Positions 25,457 through 33,493 of a stretch of DNA of 35,084 nt are shown here, one piece after another. Position numbers and translations under genes: made by a program. The notes under the pieces were generated by a model. The model made no database searches. It had not been told where the DNA came from and saw only the letters and a program-made list of their open reading frames with translations. Position 1 is the stretch's first letter. Each line of letters begins with the position of its first letter. Source of the stretch: an uncultured Saprospiraceae bacterium (GTDB lineage: Bacteria; Bacteroidota; Bacteroidia; Chitinophagales; Saprospiraceae); contig CALDSS010000189.1 of assembly GCA_937924495.1 (NCBI GenBank), positions 1-35,084 of the forward strand, written 5' to 3'.

Positions 25457-26647
25457 ATGTACAAGAACGTAAAAAAACAACTTAAGGCTGAACTTAAGGA
25501 AATCAAAGATTCTGGTTTATATAAATCAGAAAGAGTCATTAAAACTCCTCAAGGAGCTGCCATCAAAACAGAGAATGGAAAGGAAGTACTTAACTTTTGT
25601 GCCAATAACTATTTAGGACTTTCGTCTAGTTCTAAAGTGACTCGTGCAGCAAAAAAGGCGATTACGGAACGTGGTTATGGGATGTCCTCCGTCCGATTTA
25701 TTTGCGGCACACAAGACATTCATAAAGAGTTAGAGCAGAAAACAGCCGATTTTCTCGGTATGGAAGATTGCATTCTTTATGCTGCTGCTTTCGATGCCAA
25801 TGGTGGACTTTTTGAACCAATTTTGAATGCGGAAGATGCTATTATTTCTGACCAGTTAAATCATGCTTCTATCATTGATGGTATCCGTTTGTGCAAAGCG
25901 AAAAGATATAGATACGCCAATAATGATATGAATGCCCTTGAGGAAGTTTTAAAACAATCTCAAGATGCACGAAGACGATTAATCTTTACTGACGGCGTAT
26001 TTTCTATGGATGGAAATATTGCTCAGTTGGATAAAATCTGTGATTTGGCGGATAAGTACGATGCCATGGTTGGAATAGATGAATGTCATTCTACTGGTTT
26101 TATGGGCAAAACAGGAAGAGGAACCCACGAATACAGAGATGTCATGGGAAGAATCGACATCATCACAGGCACGTACGGAAAAGCGCTTGGTGGAGCTTCA
26201 GGAGGTTTTACTGCTGCTCGAAAGGAAATAGTAGATATGCTTCGACAACGCTCACGTCCTTACTTGTTTTCAAATACCGTTGCTCCTTCGATTGTGGGTG
26301 CGTCTATTGCCGTTTTGGACATGTTGAGTAGTACCACAAAATTGAGGGATAAATTAGAAAGAAATACAAAGTACTTTAGGAAAGAAATGACAAATGCAGG
26401 TTTCGATATTTTACCGGGGGAGCACCCCATTGTTCCAATCATGCTTTATGATGCTGTTTTGTCGCAAAAATTTGCGGACGCACTGCTCAAAGAAGGGATT
26501 TATGTAATTGGATTCTTCTACCCCGTGGTGCCAAAAGATCAGGCACGAATTAGGGTACAACTATCTGCTGCTCACAGTCGCGAACATTTGAAAAATGCGG
26601 TTGCAGCATTTACTAAAGTTGGAAAAAAATTAGGTGTGATTAGTTAA
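25457..26647 (+). CDS. kbl: Glycine C-acetyltransferase (2-amino-3-ketobutyrate CoA ligase)
   Basis: This PLP enzyme cleaves 2-amino-3-ketobutyrate with CoA to glycine and acetyl-CoA in threonine breakdown. The 396 residues have the alpha-oxoamine synthase layout: [49 protein letters not shown], and the PLP lysine in [22 protein letters not shown] distinguishes Kbl from BioF and serine palmitoyltransferase, though the latter is the main alternative. The ATG at 25457 gives the usual MYKNVKKQL start. No tdh (threonine dehydrogenase) is adjacent. A dispersed palindromic repeat follows the gene. Confidence 0.94.
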   Translation: MYKNVKKQLKAELKEIKDSGLYKSERVIKTPQGAAIKTENGKEVLNFCANNYLGLSSSSKVTRAAKKAITERGYGMSSVRFICGTQDIHKELEQKTADFLGMEDCILYAAAFDANGGLFEPILNAEDAIISDQLNHASIIDGIRLCKAKRYRYANNDMNALEEVLKQSQDARRRLIFTDGVFSMDGNIAQLDKICDLADKYDAMVGIDECHSTGFMGKTGRGTHEYRDVMGRIDIITGTYGKALGGASGGFTAARKEIVDMLRQRSRPYLFSNTVAPSIVGASIAVLDMLSSTTKLRDKLERNTKYFRKEMTNAGFDILPGEHPIVPIMLYDAVLSQKFADALLKEGIYVIGFFYPVVPKDQARIRVQLSAAHSREHLKNAVAAFTKVGKKLGVIS

Positions 26648-26707
26648 TCTTCATGGTTCTTGGACAAAAGTCGTGGAGCACAAAATCTAAAAAATTTTCA
26701 TCAAAGA

Positions 26708-26785
26708 TTTTCGAGATCGAGAAATCGAGATTTCGAGACGTGTTTTGTTCCCGAAATCTCGATCTCCCGATTTCTCGAATTCATT
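26708..26785. repeat. Dispersed palindromic repeat, copy 2
   Basis: ATCGAGATTTCG (26724-26735) pairs with CGAAATCTCGAT (26752-26763). Imperfect pairing continues outward through the GAGATCGAGA and TCCCGATTTCTCGA flanks. It shares the TTTCGAGA/TCTCGAAA words with the copy at 4079-4143 and occupies the same position, between two convergent genes (kbl and the HU gene). Confidence 0.65.
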
Positions 26786-26809
26786 TTTAATAAGTTCTAC
26801 GGTATTTGT

Positions 26810-27094
26810 CTAAGAACCATCTTCATTAACCAAATCAACTAAGTCTTTTCCTGCTTTAAATTTTACTCTTGAACGTTCTCCTACTTTGACCTTTTCTAAT
26901 GTTTTAGGGTTGATAGCGGTGCGTGGAGGTCGAGTAGTTACACTGAAAGTTCCGAATCCCATTAGGGTAATTTTCTTTTTATCCTTCAGAGCATGGCTCA
27001 TGCAATTTAGAGAAGCGTTTAAAATTTCAGTGATTTCAGATTTCGAGTAATTCGTGTCTTCGCAAATTTGTGTAATCAGATCGGCTTTATTCAT
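26810..27094 (-). CDS. HU-family DNA-binding protein
   Basis: This 94-residue nucleoid protein of the HU/IHF family bends DNA as a dimer. MNKADLITQICEDTNYSKSEI is the helical dimerisation half. MGFGTFSVTTRPPRTAINPKT spans the beta-ribbon arm with its conserved proline, and VKFKAGKDLVDLVN closes the fold. The arm lacks the long lysine-rich tail of some Bacteroidota HU variants. It is convergent with kbl. Upstream on the minus strand a TATTTTTG box lies 40 nt before the ATG. Bacteroidota usually carry several HU/IHF paralogues, so I give no symbol. Confidence 0.95.
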   Translation of the reverse strand: MNKADLITQICEDTNYSKSEITEILNASLNCMSHALKDKKKITLMGFGTFSVTTRPPRTAINPKTLEKVKVGERSRVKFKAGKDLVDLVNEDGS

Positions 27095-27134
27095 TTCCTT
27101 GTTTGTTTAAGCATAAGGTATTTGGAACTAAGGT

Positions 27135-27142
27135 CAAAAATA
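27135..27142 (-). promoter_or_regulatory. Candidate -7 box (TATTTTTG) for the HU gene
   Basis: On the minus strand TATTTTTG fits TAnnTTTG, 41 nt upstream of the HU ATG. No clear TTTG lies at the -33 distance. Confidence 0.4.
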
Positions 27143-27234
27143 CGAACAAATAAAATTCTTTTTGATTTATTTAAAAAATTCGCAACACAAAATATTGTAA
27201 CTTGCGTTTTCGAATTAAATATAACTTACGTTTA

Positions 27235-27450
27235 ATGAAGTCATTAAAGAAAGCACTTTATTTATCATTTTTTTTATTGGTTACGGCGGGGTTCTTGACC
27301 ACTCAGCAATCTTGTAAGACAAAAGAAGGATGTCCTACAAATGAGTACACGTCAAAGACAGACAAAAAGGGCAACTTTAAAAGTGGACGTTCGAGCTCCA
27401 ATTTATTCCCAAAAAAAATGCGAAAAAGTGTAAAAAAGAAGAAAGGTTAA
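27235..27450 (+). CDS. Small basic lipoprotein, unknown
   Basis: The product is 71 residues from the ATG at 27235; the track start is a TTG 33 nt upstream. A hydrophobic N-terminus (ALYLSFFLLVTAGFLTTQQSC) ends in a cysteine at a plausible lipobox. A short mature part follows with a KTKEGCP segment and a strongly basic end (PKKMRKSVKKKKG). About a third of the mature residues are Lys or Arg. No family is recognised; similar short lysine-tailed lipoproteins are common in Bacteroidota. It lies 36 nt before the 3-hydroxyacyl-CoA dehydrogenase gene, so the two may share a transcript. Confidence 0.7.
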   Translation: MKSLKKALYLSFFLLVTAGFLTTQQSCKTKEGCPTNEYTSKTDKKGNFKSGRSSSNLFPKKMRKSVKKKKG

Positions 27451-27486
27451 TCTCCTTTCAAGCCATTCAAAAATAAATCCTCCTTT

Positions 27487-28653
27487 ATGCAAATTGGTGT
27501 TTTAGGTTCTGGTGCTATGGGCGCTGGCATTGCTCAGGTTGCAGCTACTGCTGGCCATGATGTTATTTTATTTGATAAAAATCCAGCCGCGATTGAAAGA
27601 GCAAAAGAAAAATTGCTTAAAATTCTAAATCGATTGGTAGAAAAAGGGAGACTAACTGACCCTGAGGCAAAAGCGATTTTTGGAAGAATTTACTTTGTTG
27701 ATAATATTTATGCCTACAAGGATTGCGGATTAATAATTGAAGCAATCATCGAAAAATTAGAAATCAAAAAAGATGTTTTTGAACAGATCTCCGATGTGGT
27801 TTCAAAAGATTGCATTTTAGCATCCAATACCTCCTCTCTTTCTATAACTTCAATTGCTGGAGCAGTAGATCATCCTGAAAGATTCATTGGAATTCACTTC
27901 TTCAACCCTGCCCCTTTGATGAAATTGGTGGAAATTATTCCTGCCATGCAGACCTCAAAGGATACAACAAAAAGAGCAAAAGACCTTATTGATTCTTGGG
28001 GCAAATTAACAGTTCTGGTAAAAGATACTCCTGGATTTATAGTCAATCGCTTGGCTCGACCATTTTATGGCGAAGCCATTCGTATTTATGAGGAAGGCTT
28101 TGCTGATTTTGCTACTATTGATTGGGCAATGACCGAAATTGGAGGCTTCCGAATGGGGCCATTTACGCTCATGGATTTTATTGGAAATGATGTGAATTAT
28201 GCGGTCACAGAATCAGTATGGACATCCTTTTATCATGACCCTCGATACAAACCTTCGTTTACACAAAAACGACTTTCAGAAGCGGGTTGGTTAGGTAGAA
28301 AAACAGGAAAAGGATATTTTGATTATTCTGAAAATGCCGAAAAACAAAATCCTACAAAAGATAAAGTTTTGGGAGCGCAAATTCTATGGCGCATTTTGGT
28401 TATGCTAATCAATGAAGCAGCTGACGCGCTTTATTTAAAAATTGCCACAAAAGAAGACCTTGATTTAGCCATGGAAAAAGGGGTAAACTATCCGAAAGGA
28501 TTATTGAGATGGGCAGATGAAAAAGGAATCGTGCATTGTGTAGAAACCTTGGATAGGTTATTTGATGAATATCGTGAAGAACGATATCGATGCAGCCCTT
28601 TGCTTAGAAACATGGCAAGAGAAGGAAAGAAATTTTATTCTAATCCAGCTTGA
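27487..28653 (+). CDS. 3-hydroxyacyl-CoA (3-hydroxybutyryl-CoA) dehydrogenase
   Basis: The enzyme oxidises (S)-3-hydroxyacyl-CoA to 3-oxoacyl-CoA with NAD+ in fatty-acid and butanoate metabolism. The Rossmann motif GSGAMGAGIAQ (about 7-17), SNTSSLSITSIA and the catalytic histidine in GIHFFNPAPLMKLVEI (H137) are present. At 388 residues it is about 100 longer than the single-domain Hbd. The extra C-terminal part (ILWRILVMLINEAADALYL to the end) repeats the 3HCDH C-terminal domain, as in PaaH/PaaC-type enzymes. Its last 19 bases overlap the stop region of the small membrane-protein gene on the other strand. The scoAB pair downstream suggests a shared acetoacetate/3-hydroxybutyrate route. Confidence 0.93.
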   Translation: MQIGVLGSGAMGAGIAQVAATAGHDVILFDKNPAAIERAKEKLLKILNRLVEKGRLTDPEAKAIFGRIYFVDNIYAYKDCGLIIEAIIEKLEIKKDVFEQISDVVSKDCILASNTSSLSITSIAGAVDHPERFIGIHFFNPAPLMKLVEIIPAMQTSKDTTKRAKDLIDSWGKLTVLVKDTPGFIVNRLARPFYGEAIRIYEEGFADFATIDWAMTEIGGFRMGPFTLMDFIGNDVNYAVTESVWTSFYHDPRYKPSFTQKRLSEAGWLGRKTGKGYFDYSENAEKQNPTKDKVLGAQILWRILVMLINEAADALYLKIATKEDLDLAMEKGVNYPKGLLRWADEKGIVHCVETLDRLFDEYREERYRCSPLLRNMAREGKKFYSNPA

Positions 28654-28865
28654 TCATCTTTGTCCCCTTTTTCTTGCCCCCTTTCTAAAATTACGAAACT
28701 TAAGCCTATCATCGCGAATAGCAAGGCAGGTGTAATCAAATCTTCAGGCCAGGAAATATAAAAGAAACCCAATTCGCGAAATAGCCATAATGACATCAAT
28801 AAGATTATCAATGTTACAGAAATAAGATACCCCTTTCTGTAGTGTTTTGAAAAATTCATGGTCAT
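28635..28865 (-). CDS. Small two-TM membrane protein, unknown
   Basis: The product is 76 residues from the ATG at 28865 (MTMNFSKHYRKG). ATGs at 28859 and 28895 are alternatives, and the track start 22 codons further up is not needed. Two hydrophobic helices, YLISVTLIILLMSLWLF and LITPALLFAMIGLSFVIL, lie on either side of a short FFYISWPED loop, with a charged tail (ERGQEKGDKDDQ). No family is recognised. It is convergent with and overlaps the end of the dehydrogenase gene by 19 bp, and is divergent from the esterase gene. A chance open frame is possible, but two well-formed membrane helices favour a real gene. Confidence 0.6.
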   Translation of the reverse strand: MTMNFSKHYRKGYLISVTLIILLMSLWLFRELGFFYISWPEDLITPALLFAMIGLSFVILERGQEKGDKDDQAGLE

Positions 28866-28981
28866 GAATGTAGTTTTATCATACTGGGGTTGCATGCAAA
28901 TTGCGGACTTTTTTGCAATTTTTCTAATCAAACAAGTTTCAATTCAATTCTCAATCATAGATTTACCCAAAAAATCGACAA

Positions 28982-29947
28982 ATGAGACATTTATTTAATG
29001 TAATCTTTTTAGGCTTTGCCCTTACCTCTCTTTTTGCTCAAGAATCTATCGATAGGAGTTTTGCTTTCCAAAATGACGCAGCAAAAAAATACTCATTATA
29101 CATTCCTTCGGGTTATGATGAGGCCGTCCCATCAAAGATGATTTTAGGACTTCATCCGCTAAATACCAGCAGATGGAACTCAACTTCTTGGAGAGATCAT
29201 CTTATTGATTTTGTCGAGACGAACAATTTATTATTGGTCTGTCCCGACGGTGGTGTTGATGGTAGAATTGACGACCCCATTGATACTGCCTTTACAACTG
29301 TGCTCTTGGATTCAATGGCGCTTTGGTATAATGTCAATCCTGAGAAAATCTTTGTAATGGGTTTTTCGTGGGGTGGTCGAACGACTTATTCCTATGGCCT
29401 ATCAAATGCCGAAAAGTTTGCTGGTTTTATGCCAATTGGAGCAGCGGCAGAAGCATTTTCTGGAAATGAATCTTGGTTTCAAAATGCGAAGGATAAACCA
29501 TTTTATATAATTCATGGAAGTACGGATTCACCAACCCGTAGATTCACTCCATTTGTATCAGCACTCAGAAACAATGAAGCATGTGTAGAGACAAATTTAT
29601 TGCAAGGTGTTGGCCATACCGTAGATTTTTCAAATCGTCTCCAAATCTTCACGGATGCTTTCAATTGGTTGGATAGTCAAGAATGTGGAACTTCTTCGAT
29701 TCAAAATATTCTTGATACTCAAATTAATATTTATCCGAATCCGACCTCCAATGGAAAAATGATGAAAATCGACTCTCCTTTTCCAATAAAAAATATTGAA
29801 ATTTTGGATATGAAAGGCGCGGTTCTTTATTCTATCGCCAATTCAAATCTATTTGAGATTGATTCTTCCAAAAGTACAAATGGCGTTTTAATGGTAAGAA
29901 TTACTACCGATGAAGGGACCCTTATCAAAAAGATAATTTCTCAATAG
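28982..29947 (+). CDS. Secreted PHB-depolymerase-like esterase with T9SS sorting domain
   Basis: The 321 residues begin with a signal peptide (LFNVIFLGFALTSLFAQ, cleavage near 20). An alpha/beta-hydrolase domain of the LpqC/polyhydroxybutyrate depolymerase type follows: KYSLYIPSGYDE, MILGLHPL as oxyanion region, the nucleophile GFSWGG (S129), and candidate acid D182 (HGSTDSP) and histidine H212 (GVGHTV). From about 236 a T9SS type A sorting domain (INIYPNPTSNGKM) sends it to the cell surface or medium. The substrate could be short polyesters, acetylated or feruloylated glycans, or other esters; the fold alone cannot decide. Neighbouring 3-hydroxyacyl-CoA dehydrogenase and CoA-transferase genes fit a 3-hydroxybutyrate route. 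It ends at a perfect 16-bp terminator. Confidence 0.88.
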   Translation: MRHLFNVIFLGFALTSLFAQESIDRSFAFQNDAAKKYSLYIPSGYDEAVPSKMILGLHPLNTSRWNSTSWRDHLIDFVETNNLLLVCPDGGVDGRIDDPIDTAFTTVLLDSMALWYNVNPEKIFVMGFSWGGRTTYSYGLSNAEKFAGFMPIGAAAEAFSGNESWFQNAKDKPFYIIHGSTDSPTRRFTPFVSALRNNEACVETNLLQGVGHTVDFSNRLQIFTDAFNWLDSQECGTSSIQNILDTQINIYPNPTSNGKMMKIDSPFPIKNIEILDMKGAVLYSIANSNLFEIDSSKSTNGVLMVRITTDEGTLIKKIISQ

Positions 29948-29970
29948 AAAAGACTATTTAATAAATTCAC

Positions 29971-30015
29971 AAAAGAGGTTTCACCTAAAATTTAGCAAGG
30001 TGAAACCTCTTTTTC
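29971..30015 (+). terminator. Terminator after the esterase gene
   Basis: AAAAGAGGTTTCACCT pairs perfectly with AGGTGAAACCTCTTTT (16 bp) around an 11-nt loop and ends in TTTTTCTTTT. It separates the esterase from scoAB. Confidence 0.92.
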
Positions 30016-30102
30016 TTTTAAGAGTATTCATTAAATAATAGGAAAATTGAAGCAAAAATCCCTTTTGAAAAATTACCTTTAGCTCTTTAAAATTGTAAAA
30101 TT

Positions 30103-30804
30103 ATGGATAAAAGAGTCGCCAATGTTCAAGCCGCCTGTGAAGGCATTGAAAGCAATATGACTTTAATGCTCGGGGGTTTTGGGTTATGCGGAATCCCAGA
30201 AAATTGCATTGCTGAACTGGTTAAAAAGAATGTGAATGGTCTCACTTGTATTTCCAATAATGCAGGCGTTGATGATTTCGGTTTAGGGCTGCTTTTGCAG
30301 AAAAAGCAAATAAAAAAAATGATTTCTTCTTATGTGGGAGAAAATGATGAATTCGAACGCCAGATGCTTTCTGGTGAGTTGGAAGTGGATTTAATCCCAC
30401 AAGGTTCACTAGCAACGCGCTGCTACATGGGAGGAGCTGGTATCCCCGCTTTTTTCACTCCAGCTGGTTATGGAACCGAAGTCGGAGAAGGAAAAGAAGT
30501 TCGTTGGTTTGATGGTAAACCACACTTATTAGAAGCTGCTTTAACTGCTGATTTTGCAATTGTAAAGGCTTGGAAAGGAGACCATTTTGGTAATTTAATA
30601 TTCAAAGGTACTGCGAGAAATTTTAACCCAATGATGGCCATGGCAGGTAAAATCACTATTGCCGAAGTGGAAGAATTAGTAGAACCCGGAGAATTGGATC
30701 CTAATTTCATTCATACGCCCGGTGTATTCGTTCAGCGTATTTTTCAAGGTGAGAAATACGAAAAACGAATTGAGCAAAGAACCGTGCGTACTCGCCAATC
30801 TTAA
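30103..30804 (+). CDS. scoA: 3-oxoacid CoA-transferase, subunit A
   Basis: This is the alpha subunit of the heteromeric enzyme that moves CoA from succinyl-CoA to acetoacetate. The 233 residues carry the family start with [16 protein letters not shown] (the CoA-binding GGFG..G motif), [32 protein letters not shown] and the C-terminal [13 protein letters not shown]. Length and motifs fit the ScoA/AtoD group. Subunit B follows after 26 nt, so they form an operon. Together with 3-hydroxyacyl-CoA dehydrogenase, sucC and possibly the esterase, it would channel acetoacetate into acetyl-CoA. Confidence 0.96.
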   Translation: MDKRVANVQAACEGIESNMTLMLGGFGLCGIPENCIAELVKKNVNGLTCISNNAGVDDFGLGLLLQKKQIKKMISSYVGENDEFERQMLSGELEVDLIPQGSLATRCYMGGAGIPAFFTPAGYGTEVGEGKEVRWFDGKPHLLEAALTADFAIVKAWKGDHFGNLIFKGTARNFNPMMAMAGKITIAEVEELVEPGELDPNFIHTPGVFVQRIFQGEKYEKRIEQRTVRTRQS

Positions 30805-30830
30805 TTTTTGAATCTTTTAAAGGAATAATT

Positions 30831-31484
30831 ATGCTTAGTAAAGATCAAATAGCTCAAAGAATAGCAAAAGAGCTTCAGCAGAATTGGTATGTAAATTTGG
30901 GCATCGGTATCCCTACCCTAATTGCCAATCACGTACCCAAAGGAATTGATGTCATTTTTCAATCAGAAAATGGAATTTTAGGAATGGGGCCTTTCCCATT
31001 TGAAGGAGAAGAAGATGCAGATTTGATAAATGCAGGAAAACAAACTATCACAGCAATGCCGGGAGCAGTCATTTTTGATAGTGCCACAAGCTTTGCCATG
31101 ATTCGTGGCCAGCACATCAATCTTACTGTCTTGGGTGCAATGGAAGTTTCGGATAGCGGAGATATTGCCAATTGGAAAATACCAGGAAGAATGGTGAAAG
31201 GCATGGGAGGTGCAATGGATTTAGTTGCCTCAGCAGAAAATATCATTGTGGCAATGATGCATACCAACAAGAGAGGGCAATCAAAACTATTGAAACAATG
31301 TTCTCTTCCATTGACTGGTGTAAAATGTGTAAAAAAGATAGTTACAAATATGGCTGTCTTGGACGTAACCCCTCAGGGTTTCAAACTAATTGAACGAGCT
31401 CCGGGAGTTTCGGTAGAAGATATTCAAAACGCAACCGAAGGTCGATTGATTGTTGAAGAGGAAATCCCAGAAATGATATTTTAA
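30831..31484 (+). CDS. scoB: 3-oxoacid CoA-transferase, subunit B
   Basis: The beta subunit carries the catalytic glutamate that forms the glutamyl-CoA intermediate, here E46 in FQSENGILGMGP. Other family landmarks are VNLGIGIPTL, GAVIFDSATSFAMIRG, LGAMEVSDSGDIANWKIPG and the GMGGAMDLV loop. The 217 residues are the normal length. The gene follows scoA by 26 nt with an AAAGGA before the ATG, one of the few Shine-Dalgarno-like sites in the window. The end VDVTPQGF is replaced by LDVTPQGFKLIE, a standard variant. No terminator is evident in the 120 nt downstream. Confidence 0.96.
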   Translation: MLSKDQIAQRIAKELQQNWYVNLGIGIPTLIANHVPKGIDVIFQSENGILGMGPFPFEGEEDADLINAGKQTITAMPGAVIFDSATSFAMIRGQHINLTVLGAMEVSDSGDIANWKIPGRMVKGMGGAMDLVASAENIIVAMMHTNKRGQSKLLKQCSLPLTGVKCVKKIVTNMAVLDVTPQGFKLIERAPGVSVEDIQNATEGRLIVEEEIPEMIF

Positions 31485-31545
31485 TTTATTTGAATAGAAT
31501 CTTTAGGTATTTTTTGTCCTAATCTTAGAAAATTCAAATTTTCTT

Positions 31546-31575
31546 TTTGATACATTTTAATTAATCATATATTTA
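31546..31575 (+). promoter_or_regulatory. Candidate promoter (TTTG-N18-TATATTTA)
   Basis: TTTG (31546-31549) is followed after 18 nt by TATATTTA (31568-31575), one base short of the TAnnTTTG consensus, 29 nt before the ATG at 31605. Confidence 0.35.
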
Positions 31576-31604
31576 CGTCCATTGAGAAAGCAAAAACGAA
31601 CACT

Positions 31605-32009
31605 ATGTGCAAAATTAAGTTGTTGTTCCCTCTTATTTTTTCATTCTTAATTGGAATGGATACCCTCCATGCTCAATACCAAACATCAGGCGTCAAAATT
31701 GAAGGCTCTTGGGACTTACATGTTGAAGGTAATGAGGAAAACTCCGTTTTAGTCATCGAACCACAAAATGGGCCAATTGCAATGGGAACTTTAGATGGTT
31801 CTCCTCTTATTATCAATAGACACGGAGATAATATCAACTTCGTATGTGACAGAAAAGAAAAAGGAAAAAGAATAAGGGTAAGGTTCATTGGGTCAATAAA
31901 AAACTCTAAAATTTCAGGAAAGATGTATTATCATCCTGGAAGATATGAAGGCGTTTATGTAGTCTGGAAAGCTTCAAAATTAGAGGAGTACACTTCAGAG
32001 AGAGATTAA
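31605..32009 (+). CDS. Small secreted protein, unknown
   Basis: The 134 residues have a signal peptide (LLFPLIFSFLIGMDTLHAQ, cleavage after AQ near 24) and a compact beta-rich mature domain: KIEGSWDLHVEGNEENSVLV, MGTLDGSPLIINRHGDN, RVRFIGSIKNSKISGKMYYH. The pattern of a GSW start and alternating strands recalls lipocalin-like or DUF-type small barrels, but I do not recognise the family. It has neither a lipobox nor a T9SS sorting domain, so it is probably periplasmic. The gene is monocistronic, with its own promoter-like boxes and a perfect terminator shared with sucC. Confidence 0.75.
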   Translation: MCKIKLLFPLIFSFLIGMDTLHAQYQTSGVKIEGSWDLHVEGNEENSVLVIEPQNGPIAMGTLDGSPLIINRHGDNINFVCDRKEKGKRIRVRFIGSIKNSKISGKMYYHPGRYEGVYVVWKASKLEEYTSERD

Positions 32010-32030
32010 AAAACTTCATTTCAATGAAAT

Positions 32031-32068
32031 AAAAAAAGCGTTCTGAAAAATTTCAGAACGCTTTTTTT
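32031..32068. terminator. Bidirectional terminator
   Basis: An 18-bp perfect stem (AAAAAAAGCGTTCTGAAA with TTTCAGAACGCTTTTTTT) has only a 2-nt AA between the arms. It sits between the convergent secreted-protein gene and sucC, and the A- and T-runs serve both strands. Confidence 0.93.
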
Positions 32069-32087
32069 ATTTCTAATTGATTGATTA

Positions 32088-33290
32088 TCAAGCCAATACC
32101 TCCGCTACAATGTCTGCTGCTTCTTGCAACAAAATGGCTGAACGAACTTCCAAGCCCGATTCATCAATTAATTTCTTAGCAATATCCGCATTGGTGCCTT
32201 GCAACCTTACAATAATTGGTACTGGAATATTTCCAATGTTTTTGTAGGCATCAACAACACCCTGCGCTACTCTATCGCAACGAACTATACCACCAAAAAT
32301 ATTTATTAGGATTGCTTTTACTTCTGGATCTCTTAAAATGATACGGAATGCTTTTTCAACTCTTTCTGCATCGGCCGTACCACCTACATCAAGGAAATTT
32401 GCTGGCTCACCTCCTGACAACTTGATAATATCCATGGTCGCCATTGCCAAACCTGCCCCGTTCACCATACATCCAACATTTCCGTCAAGGTTTACATAAT
32501 TCAACCCATGACTTTTTGCTTCTACTTCTACTGGATCCTCCTCGTCCGTATCTCTCATTGCTGCCAATTCAGGATGTCTGAAAAGCGCATTATCGTCTAA
32601 AGAAACTTTACAATCTACTGCAATCATATCATCATTCCCAGATAACATGGCTGGATTGATTTCAAATAAACTGGCATCTGAACCAACAAAAGCAGCATAT
32701 AACTTAGTAATGAATTTTGACATTTCTTTAAATGCTTTTCCACTCAAACCAAGGTTGAAAGCTACCTTTCTTGCCTGAAACGGCTGCAGACCCAAATGAG
32801 GATGTATCCACTCCTTGTGAACCAAATGTGGTGTTTTCTCTGCTACCTCTTCGATATTCATTCCACCTTCGGTAGAATAAATGATTACGTTGCATTTCTT
32901 CGCTCTATCCATCATGATAGAAACATAGAATTCCTTACATGATTCGAAGGTTGGAACATAGCTGTCTTCTGCAATCAATATTTTTCTTACCAGTTTTCCT
33001 TCTCCTTCCAATCCACCTGGCGTTTGAGGAGTTTTTAACATCATACCGAGAATATTGCCAGCATGTTCCTTTAATTCATCAATGTTTTTCGCCAATTTCA
33101 CTCCACCGCCTTTTCCTCTTCCTCCTGCATGGATTTGAGCTTTAACCACTACTACTCCACTTCCAGAGTCTTCTTTTACTTTTTCGTAAGCTGCAACTGC
33201 TTCCTCTAAGTTTGTAGCGATGATTCCTTTTTGAATGGCCACACCATAGCTGGCAAGCATTTCTTTACCTTGATATTCGTGTAAATTCAT
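32088..33290 (-). CDS. sucC: Succinyl-CoA synthetase (ADP-forming) beta subunit
   Basis: This TCA-cycle enzyme subunit couples succinyl-CoA hydrolysis to nucleotide phosphorylation. The 400 residues start MNLHEYQGKEML, the invariant opening. The ATP-grasp domain has VVVKAQIHAGGRGKGGGVKL, and the C-terminal ligase domain has NVGCMVNGAGLAMATMDII, ANFLDVGGTADAERV and INIFGGIVRCD. The catalytic partner sucD is not adjacent, so the two subunits are unlinked or sucD lies elsewhere. A full Bacteroidota promoter precedes the gene and a symmetrical terminator follows, making it monocistronic. The scoAB enzyme just upstream in the window uses its substrate, succinyl-CoA. Confidence 0.97.
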   Translation of the reverse strand: MNLHEYQGKEMLASYGVAIQKGIIATNLEEAVAAYEKVKEDSGSGVVVVKAQIHAGGRGKGGGVKLAKNIDELKEHAGNILGMMLKTPQTPGGLEGEGKLVRKILIAEDSYVPTFESCKEFYVSIMMDRAKKCNVIIYSTEGGMNIEEVAEKTPHLVHKEWIHPHLGLQPFQARKVAFNLGLSGKAFKEMSKFITKLYAAFVGSDASLFEINPAMLSGNDDMIAVDCKVSLDDNALFRHPELAAMRDTDEEDPVEVEAKSHGLNYVNLDGNVGCMVNGAGLAMATMDIIKLSGGEPANFLDVGGTADAERVEKAFRIILRDPEVKAILINIFGGIVRCDRVAQGVVDAYKNIGNIPVPIIVRLQGTNADIAKKLIDESGLEVRSAILLQEAADIVAEVLA

Positions 33291-33334
33291 TTATCGTATT
33301 TATCAGATTAATTGCTTCTATTAAAAAATTCGGA

Positions 33335-33365
33335 CAAAAGTAAGTTTTCCTTGTGGTTAGACAAA
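33335..33365 (-). promoter_or_regulatory. sucC promoter (TTTG-N19-TACTTTTG)
   Basis: On the minus strand TTTG (33362-33365) is followed after exactly 19 nt by TACTTTTG (33335-33342), a full match to the Bacteroidota -33/-7 consensus. It is the best promoter match in the window, with a leader of roughly 38 nt before the ATG at 33290. Confidence 0.8.
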
Positions 33366-33399
33366 AAAGCAATGGTATGGTTTTTTATTATTTTTAAAT

Positions 33400-33415
33400 A
33401 GAATCTTAAGATTCT
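33400..33415. promoter_or_regulatory. 16-bp perfect palindrome
   Basis: AGAATCTTAAGATTCT is identical to its reverse complement. It occupies the position where the -33 region of the promoter for the CBS-protein gene should be, 9 nt before the TACATTTG box, so it could be an operator for a dimeric regulator. Confidence 0.45.
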
Positions 33416-33424
33416 TTATTTTTA

Positions 33425-33432
33425 TACATTTG
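33425..33432 (+). promoter_or_regulatory. -7 box (TACATTTG) of the CBS-protein gene
   Basis: TACATTTG fits TAnnTTTG, 61 nt before the ATG at 33494. The -33 position is occupied by a perfect palindrome rather than TTTG. Confidence 0.5.
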
Positions 33433-33493
33433 CGTTTTCAACAATATGAACCTAAGCGTCTAAACCTCGTAGAATTACATATAAATCATACAA

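Noticed and set aside
25267-25539. 90-aa minus-strand ORF over the terminator and the start of kbl
   Set aside because: It runs through a strong terminator hairpin and the kbl start, and has no domain or promoter; treated as chance.
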